Counted from the first letter of the stretch, positions 24,241 to 36,040 are shown. The stretch: DNA of 64,000 nt from Antedon mediterranea (GCF_964355755.1 NC_092670.1:29869795-29933794); one strand, 5' to 3'. The notes: generated by a model not told the origin, from the letters alone. Translations and numbers: made by a program.

Positions 24241-24246
24241 CATTAA

Positions 24247-24432
24247 ACCCTCTAAATAATCTCTCTCAAAAATATTTAAAAAATATATATCTAATAGCCT
24301 CAATACAATATTATTCATACATACAAAGTAAAACCAAATTGGATCCTACGAGCTCGATGGCTTAGTGGGCTTGTATTGAGGCTATTAGATATAATTGTTT
24401 TAAATTATTTTGAGAGAGATTATTTAGAGGGT
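24247..24432. mobile_element. PIF/Harbinger-like MITE, 186 bp, TAA duplication
   Basis: ACCCTCTAAATAATCTCTCT at the left is inverted at the right end (GAGATTATTTAGAGGGT). The inner arms TATCTAATAGCCTCAATACAA also pair. Flanking TAA at 24244-24246 and 24433-24435 fits the 3-bp TWA duplication of the Harbinger group. Confidence 0.78.
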
Positions 24433-24601
24433 TAAGTTTTTAATATTCAGGACGAGTTTTATTATTTATGTTTTTCATCAAGACAAGTTCATAGTTGATC
24501 AAACTAAGCCGTCAGATGCACTAGACTAAACAACGATGCCATATTATACATGACCAAAGTGAGTACAGACATATCCCAACATTCACTTCCAACATCAAAA
24601 T

Positions 24602-25074
24602 GTTTTAAAAACATATTATTTATACGTAAGCATTTTAACCGACCAATCAGAACAGGGTTGACATCTTTTTATGAACTTTGAACTTTGTTCGGGTGACATT
24701 TCCGAGCATCCCAATGCTTCAGAAGACGTTGCTTTCGAAGACATGCCGAAGATGACGTTCTTTGTGACGTCACAGGTTATTTAATAAAATTAATACATTG
24801 ATACAATTTCAAAATGGTGGCTACAACATACATATATGGGGCATTTTAGGTCATTACCTGATTTCTCCCTATTAAAGTATTGAGTGTGTTCCGAAAAAGC
24901 TTTAGTCGTATACAGCGCCACATACAGGTGGATCCGGGAACATTGCGTCAAGCTAGGCTAATATAAGTTAGGCCATATCAGGCCTAGCGGTCCTGTTTTG
25001 TTTACACTCAATCACGGGTAAAGATCGCTGCACACACTACACTCGAATTACAAGTCGCCAAAACAGAAAACCCC
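24602..25074. other. no feature recognised
   Basis: Unique-looking sequence with no exon signature and no repeat partner in the window. Confidence 0.4.
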
Positions 25075-25215
25075 TTATTTTTATTTATTTATTTTATTTA
25101 TTTATTCGACTTCTCACTAACTCAGTTAGTGAAGGTGGATCTGGACCAACAGGTGGTAAACACCTCTAAAACGGTCCAGTCCCAATTTGCATAGTGGTAT
25201 CGGCTGCCTAAACAA
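25075..25215 (-). repeat. possible retroelement 3' end with (AATA)n tail
   Basis: On the minus strand about 120 bases of mixed sequence (TGGGACTGGACCGTTTTAGA..., TAACTGAGTTAGTGAGAAG) run into repeats of AATA. This is the layout of a truncated LINE or SINE 3' end. The family is not recognised. Confidence 0.4.
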
Positions 25216-25815
25216 GCTTATTACATTTCTTTGGTACATTTCTATCTAACGAATATTGTATACTGGTTTTTTTTCTTGATAAACATGTTTATTAAATAAA
25301 AAAGAGTGTTTATTTAACCTAATATTCAAAGAATTTCAATACATTATTTTCCCGTGAGTTGGACATTCAGTCCTCAGTACATCGTGATTCGTGACTTTAC
25401 TTTGTGTTGATTCGCGTCAAGTCAACCAATCAAAGGGCGAGAATCCAAAATCGTTCAACCATGAGCCCTCATAGACTCTCTTTTCCCAGACGTTTTTTGG
25501 GTCCATCAGCTTTGACCTAAAAATTAGCCGAGTTTACAAAATATCAAAAATGTCAGCCGTAGATAATAAGCTTTCCGCTTGATATAACTTCTGAATGAGT
25601 AGTCCTCTGGGGATATAGCTGGCTAGAGCCTCGGTCCGAAAAATAGAGCCTTTTTTATGCAAACAATAATCGGATCACGGGCGATTACATGATTATGGTG
25701 TAGGTAGTTTTAATTGCTACCTATACTTTATGCTACATTAATTAGATTAAGGATTAAAAGTGAAGTACTAGACAAATCCACTGGTCATCAACCAATAGGC
25801 CTTGTCAGACTTGTC
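25216..25815. other. no feature recognised
   Basis: No exon, RNA gene or repeat partner is seen. Confidence 0.4.
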
Positions 25816-26092
25816 TTCAGGGTCGTAGCCAGGATCTGTCAAGGGGGTTCGGACACTAAGTATTTCAGTCACTCCCCGCCTCCAAGCGAATTTTGTTAGA
25901 TATGACACCCCTAGATGGCCGGAAATGGTACTCTCGCACATAACATTCATGATAAATGGCACCTTAATTTAATTGGCCGGAAAAGACACTCATGAAGCAT
26001 GCTACCAATGAGCAAACGATCGTACTTCTTTCCTCCTCCTCACACATGTGGACTATTTAAGGACGATAACATATGTTGCCGTATGTTAGATG
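25816..26092. mobile_element. hAT-like element end (fragment), family H copy 2
   Basis: It begins CAGGGTCGTAGCCAGGATCT and continues as an inverted copy of 11395-11663 (CACTAAGTATTT, GCGAATTTTGTTA, GACACCCCTAGATGGCCGG, CTCGCACATAACATTCATGA, CGATCGTACTT, CCTCCTCCTCACAC). Its far end is not clear. Confidence 0.65.
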
Positions 26093-27230
26093 CGCTTTCT
26101 CTTTGCGGAACCATCATATTTTGTTTTGCGTTCAAGTTCAATGCGATAGGGGCAGCCCCGAAAAAAAAGCACACTTTTGGTAAGAAGGCAAATTTAATGC
26201 TTATACAGCTCTATCTATATTTATTTAAAGCAATCTGTTGAGGAAATTAAATATATCAATGTAAATAGGTGGTATCAAAGAATATAAATAGGTAAAGAAT
26301 CAACAGTATGCGCTGTTATACATAGAAGGATAGGAAACGCGGACGCTTATTCGTGGACGCGTAAGAATCCAGCAGCCGAACGACGGCGCGCCGCGGCGGG
26401 CTCTAGATATGGTTCCCGTCTAATCCCACGTTTCGATGGATCGTGATGATCTGATGTGTTCTCGCGTCTGTGCTCTGCTAATTTTGATATTATTAATATT
26501 TTGATAATCATTTTGATAAATAATCATCGTTTGCATTTTTATAGATATTTACAATAACAGTTTTACCTTACCCACGCCTGAAGGTGGCGCACTTCTTTTG
26601 GCGAAAAAGAAATACGCCACCTTCGGGCGTAGGCAAATAGTAACCCGGATGTGGTTTACACCGCCAACGGAACTGTTGTATCTTCTCCTTTTATTATCTT
26701 TGGTCATAGTTGCCATTTCTGGCATTATTATGCTTTTTGGCATTATTTAGAGGCCCACGGCTTTTAGCATAATCTGGCATAATTGTGTGTTTTTTGAACA
26801 ACCAAAAAAATAATATACCACAGAACAAAAATAAAATATTTTGTTTAATCTTGCAATTTAATACATATCACCTTACACAATATCATATCGTACAAAACAG
26901 ATCTGTTCGGGTTTTCCGTACAATAGTTCTTCCATCCTTTTGTTTCGGACTTAAATAGACTCTTCGGATAGGAAGGCTGCTCGAAAACTACCGTGTGTGC
27001 GATATAGGCAGCACAACAAATCCGAAGAGGCTAGCTATTGACCAATGTTGCTCTATTTCAGAGACCATGCAGGTTATTGGATCCCCAGACATAGAGACAA
27101 TTGAACGAAAACATTATGAAAGGGGTTTTGTTGTTTCAGTTCATAATTATAAGTGGCCGCACCCCTACCCCAACCCTTGAAATAGCAATTTCGAGTAACT
27201 AATTAGAAGCTCTAATTTTAAAAAGAATTT
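26093..27230. other. no gene recognised; contains one strong hairpin
   Basis: Sequence without a recognised exon. At about 26571-26632 an imperfect inverted repeat of roughly 30-bp arms occurs (ACGCCTGAAGGTGGCG ... CGCCACCTTCGGGCGT). A GC-rich patch (GACGGCGCGCCGCGGCGGGC) lies at about 26382-26401. Neither is linked to a gene I can name. Confidence 0.5.
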
Positions 27231-27234
27231 CTTC

Positions 27235-27955
27235 TAGGAGAATTTGTTTTCCATATTTCAAATTATGTTCCATTTGCATCGTCGTAGCAACCCTATTTTT
27301 CCAAATGTTCTTCACCTCTCAGCCCCAGTAGTGACCATGTGGGCGAGGTAATTTTTATTTAAAATTAAGTGCCATTTCCGCCCATCGAGCAGCTCTATTT
27401 TTCCATTTTTTCCCCCTCAGCCCCAACCATGGTGGGGCTGAGGTCATGGAGACACTTAATATATATTTTTATTTCCTATTTTAAATTATAATTTCCATTT
27501 TCAAAACTATGATGGGCTAAGATCCTGGAGGTACTAATAAATATATTTTTATTTCATATTTGAAATTAAGTGCCATTTCCGGCCATCGAGAGCAGCTCTA
27601 TTTTCCAAATGTTTGTACCTCAGTCCCAACCATGGTGGGGCTGAGGTCCTGGAGACACTTAATATATAATTATTTTAATTTCCTATTTTCAATTATAATT
27701 GCCATTTTCGAATTATGGTGGGCTAAGATCCTGGAGACACTAATAAATATATTTTTATTTCATATTTTAAATTAAGTGGCATTTCCGGCCATCAGCATTT
27801 TTCAAAATTTTCTTATCAACCATGGTGGTTGGGCTGAGGTCCTGGAGACACTTAATATATATTTTTATTTTCTATTTTAAATTATAATTGCCATTTTCTA
27901 ATTATGGTGGGCTAAGATACTTTCATATTTGAAATTAAGTGCAAAGATCGAGCAG
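27235..27955. repeat. tandem repeat, ~190-230 bp composite unit
   Basis: Recurring blocks are CAACCATGGTGGGGCTGAGG, CCTGGAGACACTTAATATAT, GGGCTAAGATCCTGGAG and AAATTAAGTGCCATTTCCGG, each present two to four times in the same order. Later units are shortened. Confidence 0.8.
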
Positions 27956-27986
27956 CTCTCATATTTCAGCTCAAAAATTCCAATAT

Positions 27987-30547
27987 GGTTGGTGAAATCT
28001 GTCCATAATAGGTTACTTTTCTGTCCATAATAGGGGACTTTCTGTCCATAATAGGGACTAGAGGGCGCTGTTGTTTGTCCATAATAGGTAACTTTCATAA
28101 TTGGCTGTCCAAAATAGGCGACTTTTTGTCCACAATAGGCGCGAGTTTATTGGAGTAGTGCGCCATCCATTGTGTTGTCCATAATAGGTGATTTTGTTGG
28201 CGTACTCGATCGTACGTACGTAGTTTATTTCGCGAGTAGAAGTAATAGTATTATTAGTTAATACTAATTTGCTTTCTCTTCAAACTTCGAGGCTACCTAC
28301 TGTAGGCCTAGCTAGTAGGAGGCCTAATTAGTATAATTATTTAAGTCTCTCTAGCCGCTAGGGCCTAGCCTAGTCCTGTTTTAGAGTTAGGCTACCTCAG
28401 GCATAGATAGTACTACTACTAGCTTAGGCCTAGCTGGAGTCCATTTGTTATTGTCCACTATTACTAATGAAATGTGAGCTTTTTTTTTCTAGGCCTACCT
28501 TACAGCAGGGGGTGCCTCCCTGCTACAGTAGGAATAAAAATGACATGGGCTCATATTAGGTAGATAGGTTTCCTACTACAAACAACTAGGCCTATCCTCA
28601 TTATCTGTTTTTTTTATTATTTTAATATGAATATTTTACAGACTACTCGTAACTATACTGCCTAACTGCAGGTCAGGTCTGGCGGACTAGTCACTATACA
28701 GTCTTTTACTAATACCACTGCCACCACCGCCCACTACTATACTTTAAAGACTGAAATCAGCTACTACTAGCCTAGTCTACTACTAGACCTATTGGTAGTT
28801 TGTCTTCAAATCACAGACATCTAGATTGCTAGATTGACCTTTTTGTTTTTTTTAATTATTTTTTGAATGAATGAGTCTTATCCAGACAGTTCGGACAGTT
28901 AGTAGGTTGGCAGTATAGTAGAGCCAGAGCTATTGTTACTGTATGTTATTAATTATGTCATCTATTTAAATCTCAATTTTTCCCATATTTTTCCCATATT
29001 TTTTGCATGTATCAAAGATTGTGTACAGTGTATCTTCTGATCAATGTTATAGTACAGTAGCATGGACATTTCTATTAACTAGGGTAAGTAACAGATAGGC
29101 CCAACCTACAATTGAAGAAAAATACTTTACATACAACCCACTAGGCCTACATCTTTTAGGACATTTTTCAATATGACCAAGATACTGTAAAATCCCAAGA
29201 AGAAGCCTATTTAGAAAAAGTATTTGTTTGCAAAAGTAATCTTCAGAAAAGAAGGATACAATTTAGTCAAACATTTTCAGAGAGACAAACTGAATTTTAT
29301 CAGTACCGTAGTAGAAAAACTGACAATAAAAGGCATACAGATGTTTGATATTCTGCTCATATACAGTATGCTGCTGAAATGAAAAAGTACATCACTTCAA
29401 CATATTATTTTTGATCATAATCATCGATCAATAATTATAGTAATAAACATAATCATTATGGTGCATTTTATTTATCCTTGCTATTTTCTAAATTGTAGTT
29501 TAACCATGTTTTTACACTTTTAAAAATAATATAATTCAGTATTTTTTAAATGTGATTTAGATTTTGAATAAACTGTTCTGAATACAGAACAAAGGTGTTG
29601 ATTGTACACTGCGTGTATGTAAACTTGATTTATTGTCGTATTTCTTATTAGTATTAAACATTAAAATTGATTCATTTAATTAAACAATATAATAAATGGA
29701 TGAGATGTGCTGCTGTTGATCCACTTTAGACTGGGATGGTTTGTCATTGAGCTATGTGGATCCAGAATTTTGAAATAGGGGAGGACCTAAAATGACGAAA
29801 TGAAGTGCTGAACTGTGATGTCTTTTTCAATATTAGATTGATTTTTATTATTACTGTTAACAAAACAAAATAAGTCCAAAGAAAAAAAAATACAACAATA
29901 CATTGAAACACCAATGCATTTATAAAAATAACAGTTTACATTTCATTATCTTAAAAAAATAAAACTTTATCAATATTATTATTAGAGTATTATGGGGTAT
30001 TTTTTATTTTTCTAAAAGAACGTGTGGGTTCATTTGGTGATTTATTTAAACTTGCAATAGTATGGTAAGTTGCGTAATGTCTGTCCGTACTATCAAACCT
30101 AAAATGAAGTTCAAATTAAATTATTTGTTGCTGAATAAATTTCACATTTCATTATTATTAGTGGACAATAACAAATGGACTAGGCCTAGGCTAGTAGGCC
30201 TATAGAGGTAGCCTAACTAACAGGACTAGCCTAGGCCTAGGCTAGAAAGACTTAAATATTTATACTAATTAGGCCTCCTAGGTAGCCTCGAAGTCTGAAC
30301 AGAAAGCAAATTAGTATTACTTCTACTCGCGAAATAAACTACGTACGTACGAGTACGCCAAAAAAATCACCTATTATGGACAACACAATGGATGGCGCAC
30401 TACTCCAATAAACTCGCCTATTGTGGACAAAAAGTCACCTATTTTGGACAGCCAATTATGAAAGTCACCTATTATGGACAAACAACAGCGCCCTCTAGTC
30501 CCTATTATGGACAGAAAGTAACCTATTATGGACAGATTTCACCAACC
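27987..30547. mobile_element. 2.56-kb TIR element with iterated-motif, ~0.45-kb TIRs
   Basis: The terminal GGTTGGTGAAATCTGTCC is inverted at the right end. The TIRs run about 400-500 bp (27987-28480 and 30125-30547). Each begins with repeated copies of a TGTCCATAATAGG-like word: seven at the left (near 27999, 28021, 28040, 28074, 28103, 28126, 28175) and six at the right. Further in come TACGTACGTAGTTTATTTCG and a TAGGCCTA-rich part. The middle has no transposase ORF. The right end directly abuts a LINE. No target duplication is visible. Confidence 0.82.
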
Positions 30548-32836
30548 CCGCTCAATAACGAGGGGTAAGGACACTCTTTGTGTTACCGAGCCCACTTCAA
30601 ATTATTACATCAGTGACCATTGTTTTGTAGAGACTATTTTATCGAGACCAAATCCGAAATGTTACCGTCAAAAGAAAAAGTTTCGGAAGATAAATAAAAT
30701 AGATCACACGAACTTTGATGAAGCTTTGTCTCAAGTAGTTATATCATCAACGAATATCGATGATATCGACGATTTGGCAAATCACTACAACACTCAACTA
30801 CTTGCTGCTCTGGATAAGCATGCTCCTATTGTTGAGAAAACTACCACTGTCAGAAGATCGTTACCTTGGTTTGATGACGAGGCTAATGTGTTGAAGAAGC
30901 AACTTCGTCGTGCTGAGAAGACCCTACGGAAGTCTGCCACCGACGAAAATAGGTCAGCTTACAATGATCTACGCAATTCCTACAAACGTTATCGTCGTTT
31001 AGCCAAGTACGAATTCATTAATGGTGCTATCAAGGAAGCTGGCAACAACTCAAAAAAGCTTTACAAGATCGTGTTTGAGCTAATTGGTAGACGTAAAAAT
31101 AACCCACTTCCACCACATGAAACTGATAAACAGTTAGCAGACGACTTCATATCTTTCTTTATGGGCAAAATAGAGAAAATACGAGAGGAATTGGAACACT
31201 TCTCTTTGTATGAACAAGAACGGCTAATGGCAAATGAATTTATTGCATTTCAGGAAGTTAGCAAAGATGATGTTAGGAAGTTGATCATATGCGCAAAACC
31301 AACAACCTGCTCCACTGACCCCCTACCGTCGACACTGGTGAAACAGCATCTGGATACACTTCTACCACTTATTACAAGGATGATCAACAACTCGTTGTGT
31401 AACGGCGTATTTGCTCATAGATGGAAAATATCAGTTATAAAACCGCTTATAAAAAAGAAGGGTGTTGAATGTATCCTCAGGAATTATAGGCCAGTAAGCA
31501 ATCTGTCCTTCGTATCCTAGCTGGTTGAACGCGCATGCTTGAACCAATTCATAGCTATGTTGAGAACAATACCTTATTACCGGCGTACCAATCTGCCTAT
31601 CGGAAAGGTTTTAGCACAGAGACGGCTTTGGTTAAGTTAACCAATGACGTACTCTGGAATATGGAGCTGCAAATAAAAGGGTGTCTGCGCTGGTATGTAT
31701 AGACTTGTCAGCCGCCTTCGACACAGTGAACGACGAAGTAGGCCTACTCCTCGACGTTTTGCAGAACAAATTCGGAGTGGCCAATGCGGCATTGAACTGG
31801 TTTGATACTTACCTTCGTCCTCGATTTGCCAACGTAACAATCGGCGAAACTAACTCGGAGACAGCCAATTTGTCCTTCTCTGTACCTCAGGGTAGTATGC
31901 GGTCTAGTTCTATACACCATATATGCCAGCACTTTACAAGATCATATCAGTAAGTTTGATATTTCTGTTATGGGATATGCCGATGATCACTCAGTGTATG
32001 ATTCATTTAATCCAAATTCTAGTTCTAGTATGGAAAATACAATCACCAAATTACAAGAGTGCCTCATATCCATCAACGACTGGATGAAGTCCAACAGACT
32101 AAAAATGAACAGTGAAAAAACAGAGTTCATACTATTGGGAAGCAGAGCTCAACTCCTGAAATGCGAGAAAGATCATATCATCGTATGTCGGGACAGAATA
32201 CCACGTGGTTCATCTGTAAAATACCTTGGTGTTAATATCGACGACCAGCTATCTTTCAAGAACCACATACGTGATAAATGCAGAACGATAGCTGTTAATT
32301 TATATTATATTCGTCAAATCCGCAAATTTCTCTCCAAGGACCTTTGCCAACAACTAGTTCAATCGCTCGTGCTGTCACATATTGATTACGCCAATGCATT
32401 GTACAGTATTATGGTCTACCTGCTAATACCCTTGCTCCAATGAAGAGGTTACTGCACCAAGCTGCGAAAATAATTGTCAGGAAAGGTTGGTATGACAGTG
32501 CAACTAACGCTATGCACTGGCTTCCGATGTCTCATAGATGTCAATTCAACATAGCGTTTTTTTGTATGGCGTTCGCTTAAAGGTTCCGCTCCAAGTTACC
32601 TGAGAGATATTTTTACTGTGCGGAATGTTTCTCGCAGTACTCGTTCAAGCACTAGCAATTATAACCTGACAATCCCACGAACTAAACGAAAGACATTTGC
32701 TGACCGTTCGTTCGCCGTAGCAGGACCCAAAATTTGGAACAGATTACCAAGTCACATTAAACACTTAGACGACTATAATCAGTTTAAAAAACATTTAAAA
32801 GCACTATATTTCAAACAATGTTACGATACTAATTGA
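30548..32836 (+). pseudogene. CR1/L2-like endonuclease/reverse transcriptase remnant, broken frame
   Basis: 30528-31520 is open for 330 codons, though its first codons lie in the neighbouring TIR. It shows TRGKDTL and YYISDHCFVE (end of the endonuclease), a basic linker, then NNSLCNGVFAHRWKISVIKP and LRNYRPVSNLSFVS before a TAG stop. Further pieces are 31681-31953 (VCIDLSAAFDTVN, motif A; FSVPQGSM, motif B), 31970-32443 (GYADDHSVY, motif C; VKYLGVNIDDQLSF, thumb) and 32618-32836 (RTKRKTFADRSFAVAGPKIWNRLPSHIK, the C-terminal signature of this group). At least three frame breaks separate them. The catalytic Asp residues of motifs A and C are still present. Confidence 0.92.
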
Positions 32837-32917
32837 TGTGAAGCGCCGCTGATTATAATTAAATGCTGTATAAATGTGCGCTATACAAGTAATAATAATA
32901 ATAATAATAATAATACG
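30548..32917 (+). mobile_element. 5'-truncated CR1/L2-like LINE with (TAA)n tail
   Basis: It starts in the last part of an endonuclease domain right at the end of the preceding TIR element, and runs through RT to a 3' UTR (AAATGTGCGCTATACAAG) with a (TAA)n tail at about 32888-32917. A similar GCGCTATA...(TTA)n tail lies on the minus strand at 60957-61045. Confidence 0.85.
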
Positions 32918-33590
32918 TTAGCCCATTTTTGTTCAGCTTTGATAAAGTTACATGCGTGTTTTATATTATATAGTATACGTATTATCCACCCTATTGTACA
33001 CATAGCAATAGCAAGTAATAAGTCGGTAAAATGTAACAAATACTTGTTATTCTTCCAATAACTACCTCTATTGTACGTTATGCCAGATGGCATTCCATCG
33101 ATGGTTTTGAATACCATTCATCGAATTGAACACTATGTAATTTGTGAGGTTTGCACAGTGGCGTGCACTGTTTGTTCACACCATTTCCCAACATAATAGT
33201 GGTTGAATTGTGAACTCAGAGATTGTTTTATGTTGTTCATTTTACAACCACTCTGTGGTCCCTAAATAATTCACCTTAAGTAATTAAAAAGAGAATACAG
33301 TACAGTATCTATCTGTGTAATATTATGAGCAGATTAAGAAATCAGCTTTTATTTAGTATACATTGTTATTGCAATATGGAAACTGTACAGTAATGCACAT
33401 TTAGGATTTCTCCATTTTAGATGAGTGGAAATAGATGAAAAATAGGCGTTGAGTCAAACAAATTGCAATCGTTGGTTTTTTTTGCTGACACATGCTCAAC
33501 TATATGTAGATAATATCATATCCAAAATCTACCCTGATCTACCCATTATAAATTACTTAATTTGCATAAATTAAAAATGGCTGCCATTTT
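32918..33590. other. no feature recognised
   Basis: AT-rich sequence with no exon signature and no repeat partner. Confidence 0.4.
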
Positions 33591-33594
33591 AAAC

Positions 33595-34100
33595 TTTTGA
33601 CCCTAATTATCTCGTAAACCATCAAGTATTTTGTATAAGAATGTATTAAACACAAATATAAACATGACCCTAAACATTCGGAATAGCACATTTGATTTGA
33701 CCTTTGACCGTCGGTCAAAAGTCATTTCATTATACCTTATAAGAAACCCTAATTATCTATTAAAACCATCGAATATTTAGTATAAGACTGTATTAAATAC
33801 TAATATAAACATGACCCTAAACATTCCGAATATGACATTTAATTTGTCCTTTGACCTTCGGTCAACGGTCATTTCAGTATACCTTATTATAACAAGGCCA
33901 ACAGCCATAAGTCGCGTGCTAAAACGCATAGTGATACCGGACCGACAGACAGACCGACAGACCGACAGACCGACCAACCGACATAGTGAACTATAGAGTC
34001 GCGGCCACGCGACTAAAATGCTATAATTATATATTAAACCATTAAATAGTGTAAGCATGTATTAAACACAATAATAAATATGACCATAACAATTCTAAAT
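33595..34100. repeat. ~147-bp tandem repeat, third unit split by an insertion
   Basis: Units start at about 33600 and 33748 (TAATTATCT, ACCATC, GTATTAAA, ATAAACATGACCCTAAACATTC, TTTGACC(G/T)TCGGTCAA). A third, diverged unit resumes at 34019-34100 after the foldback element at 33893-34017. Confidence 0.7.
33893..34017. mobile_element. small foldback element with (GACAGACC)n core
   Basis: Inverted arms AGTCGCGTG and CACGCGACT enclose a GACA/GACC repeat run and ACATAGTGAACTATAGAGTC. It sits inside a tandem repeat. Fragments of the same family (CCGACCGACATAGTGAGCT) occur near 56625-56645 and 59368-59390. Confidence 0.6.
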
Positions 34101-34379
34101 AATTCAATCTGGGTTTTGAACTTTTTTTGAACATTAATTTTACATATTAATATATTGTACTATCAATTATTCAATATTAAGTACATTGGCATAATATTAT
34201 TTTAAGCTCAGACACAAGATAAATCATAATTATTAACAAAATAAAATTTAGAATGTTGTATGAACTCTTACTTGCTATGTGTGGTTGTATCGAATTTGTG
34301 GTAAAACAACTTAATAAAGGAAATTTGAAAGTTTATAAACGTCCGTCGGTGTACAACACATGTTTAACTTTCCTCTAAT

Positions 34380-34836
34380 TTAATCAAAATCGGTAACATT
34401 GTTATAGATAGATATCACTGTCTCCAATAATATCAGTATTGTATTCCAACAACATATTTGTACAGAAGCCATCCTGGCATTCGCCACAAGAGTTTGTAAA
34501 CTAGAGGCCATTTTTTTACAAGAACATTGTAAGGTATCGCAATATCCCTTACATTTGCACTTTATTATCTTCAACAGTTCATGAGGTGCAGGGCTAGAAT
34601 CCATAGTAATAGGCATCAACTTTCCATTCTGTAATTTCCAACCCCACTCTTCTGGCTTTAGGTGGTTGTTCCCCATCCACACTTGTGTTTGATAATAAAC
34701 TCGGTACGAATGATATTTTGCAGAGTCTGATGTAGGTGGAATGCTTTGTACCTCTATGCTATGAATGCTTTTTAATACTTTTTCATTGAATTTCTTATGG
34801 CGCAGGTCATTTATGCTATTGGTTTCACATCATGAT
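34380..34836 (-). pseudogene. fragment of a cysteine-rich (CXC/tesmin-like) ORF
   Basis: The frame is open upstream of the Met at 34682 to about 34836. It reads TNSINDLRHKKFNEKV, SIPPTSDSAKYHSYRVYYQ, LKPEEWGWKLQNGKLMPI, SPAPHELLKIIKCKCKGYC and DTLQCSCKK. From memory this order (PPTS..AKYHS, EWGWK, APxxLL, CxCKxxC...CxC) is shared by many multi-copy invertebrate proteins of uncertain, possibly mobile, origin. After CSCKK the expected second cysteine cluster is garbled (VANARMASVQICC), so the frame is probably shifted there. There is a stop at about 34837-34839 and no start. I read it as a decayed copy. Confidence 0.65.
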
Positions 34837-36040
34837 CTTATCTTCATGGCCTCTAGCTAAGTAGGCCTACTTACTAAAAGCATACTAGGCTAGCAATATA
34901 ACCTAGTATATTACTACTGTATTCTAGACCAACCCTCTCTTATGATCTTATTAATGCTATAGTATGCACCAATAAATAAAATGGACGCAGATCGATCTGA
35001 ACAGAGAGACGGTGGTGGGCCTCCAAGCTATGAGGTTAACCGGGTTAAAATGCAAACAATGCATCCACGGACAATTAAAACAGGTTTCAAATGCATGGAA
35101 AAGTGCGCAATTCGTTTTTTTTTAAATGTTGGCCGGATGTTGCGATTGCACTCTTAGTCTAGGCCTATAGATATTCATCCGCATTATATCATGATAATAT
35201 TTTTTTTTTCAATGTCAAAGCTAAATTTCCAAGATCTGCGCACATATAATGTATTACTAGCCGTTTAAATAATGGGAAAGGGTTTTCTTGTTTTTTTATG
35301 TGTGGTTCCTTCCTACATTGTGATTTTCTTCATATACGGTGGTTCTCTTTTCGATACTGTGTTTCACACTGTGGGCCCCGACAATGCTTGTGTCAGACCG
35401 TGTACTATGTTAAACCAATTATATGTGTTCATAAAATGTATACGGTGTCAATTATGTGAACGCAAAATACCAGGGAATTTTCGGAATCCACTCTAACCGA
35501 CGGAACTGTAAATTTCTTTATTTTTTAGCCATAATTTGTTAGAGTATTAATTTTTTAATCATAGTCCGATCTGGTCAATAATAGGAAATAATTTTTGATT
35601 ATGCATTTAAAATTCACTTTTGTTCGAAAATTCTAGTTGTGTCTAATGGATAAGGCTACCTTGGTAAGCAAATGATAAGACTTTTGCATGTGTGGCAAAG
35701 ATGTCATAAAATCGATAGATATATTTAAAACTTGAAAACCACAAGGAAATAATATACGATATATATTATAAGTGTGTTATGACAAAAATATGTACAGTAT
35801 GTATAATGAAAAGAAGTCATTTGAAAGAACACTAAATGTCATTACCCGAATCCGGAACCTCTTTTGTTGATACCAACTCTGTTGGAAATGTTCATACAAT
35901 TTTAAAGCCTAATTTAGATGTATTTTGATTAACTTCAACCTTGACTATTTCAATATCAAACCAGATTTCGTATCATAGTGACGTTGCTCGTTGTCGTCGC
36001 AATATTTATTCATTTAGGTTGCCACATTTATTTTGCAAAC
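34837..36040. other. upstream region of the LRR gene; promoter not identified
   Basis: AT-rich sequence with a few TAGGCCTA words. An open frame at 35272-35496 starts with a hydrophobic stretch but matches nothing I know. An acceptor-like TTCATTTAG at about 36009-36017 lies just before the first LRR coding exon, so a noncoding first exon may exist upstream. No TATA element or start site can be placed. Confidence 0.4.

Larger units (their letters stand above)
21236..24601. mobile_element. 3.4-kb TIR element with ~165-bp, nearly identical TIRs
   Basis: ATTTTGATGTTGGAAGTGAA at 21236 is matched inverted at 24601. By eye the arms (21236-21402 and 24440-24601) differ at only a handful of positions. 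The interior has no transposase but holds a degenerate tandem repeat, a pogo-like MITE (23011-23558) and a Harbinger-like MITE (24247-24432). No target duplication is obvious. Confidence 0.8.

Noticed and set aside
27898-28098. Frame with repeated YYGQK units
   Set aside because: It is the translation of the iterated TGTCCATAATAGG motif of a TIR, not a protein.
27235-28180. CRISPR-like or clustered direct repeats
   Set aside because: The setting is animal nuclear DNA. Repeats and spacers are irregular and explained by tandem repeats and TIR motifs.
35272-35496. 74-codon frame with a hydrophobic start and several Cys
   Set aside because: No recognised family. It is not connected by splice sites to the LRR gene, and such frames are expected by chance.
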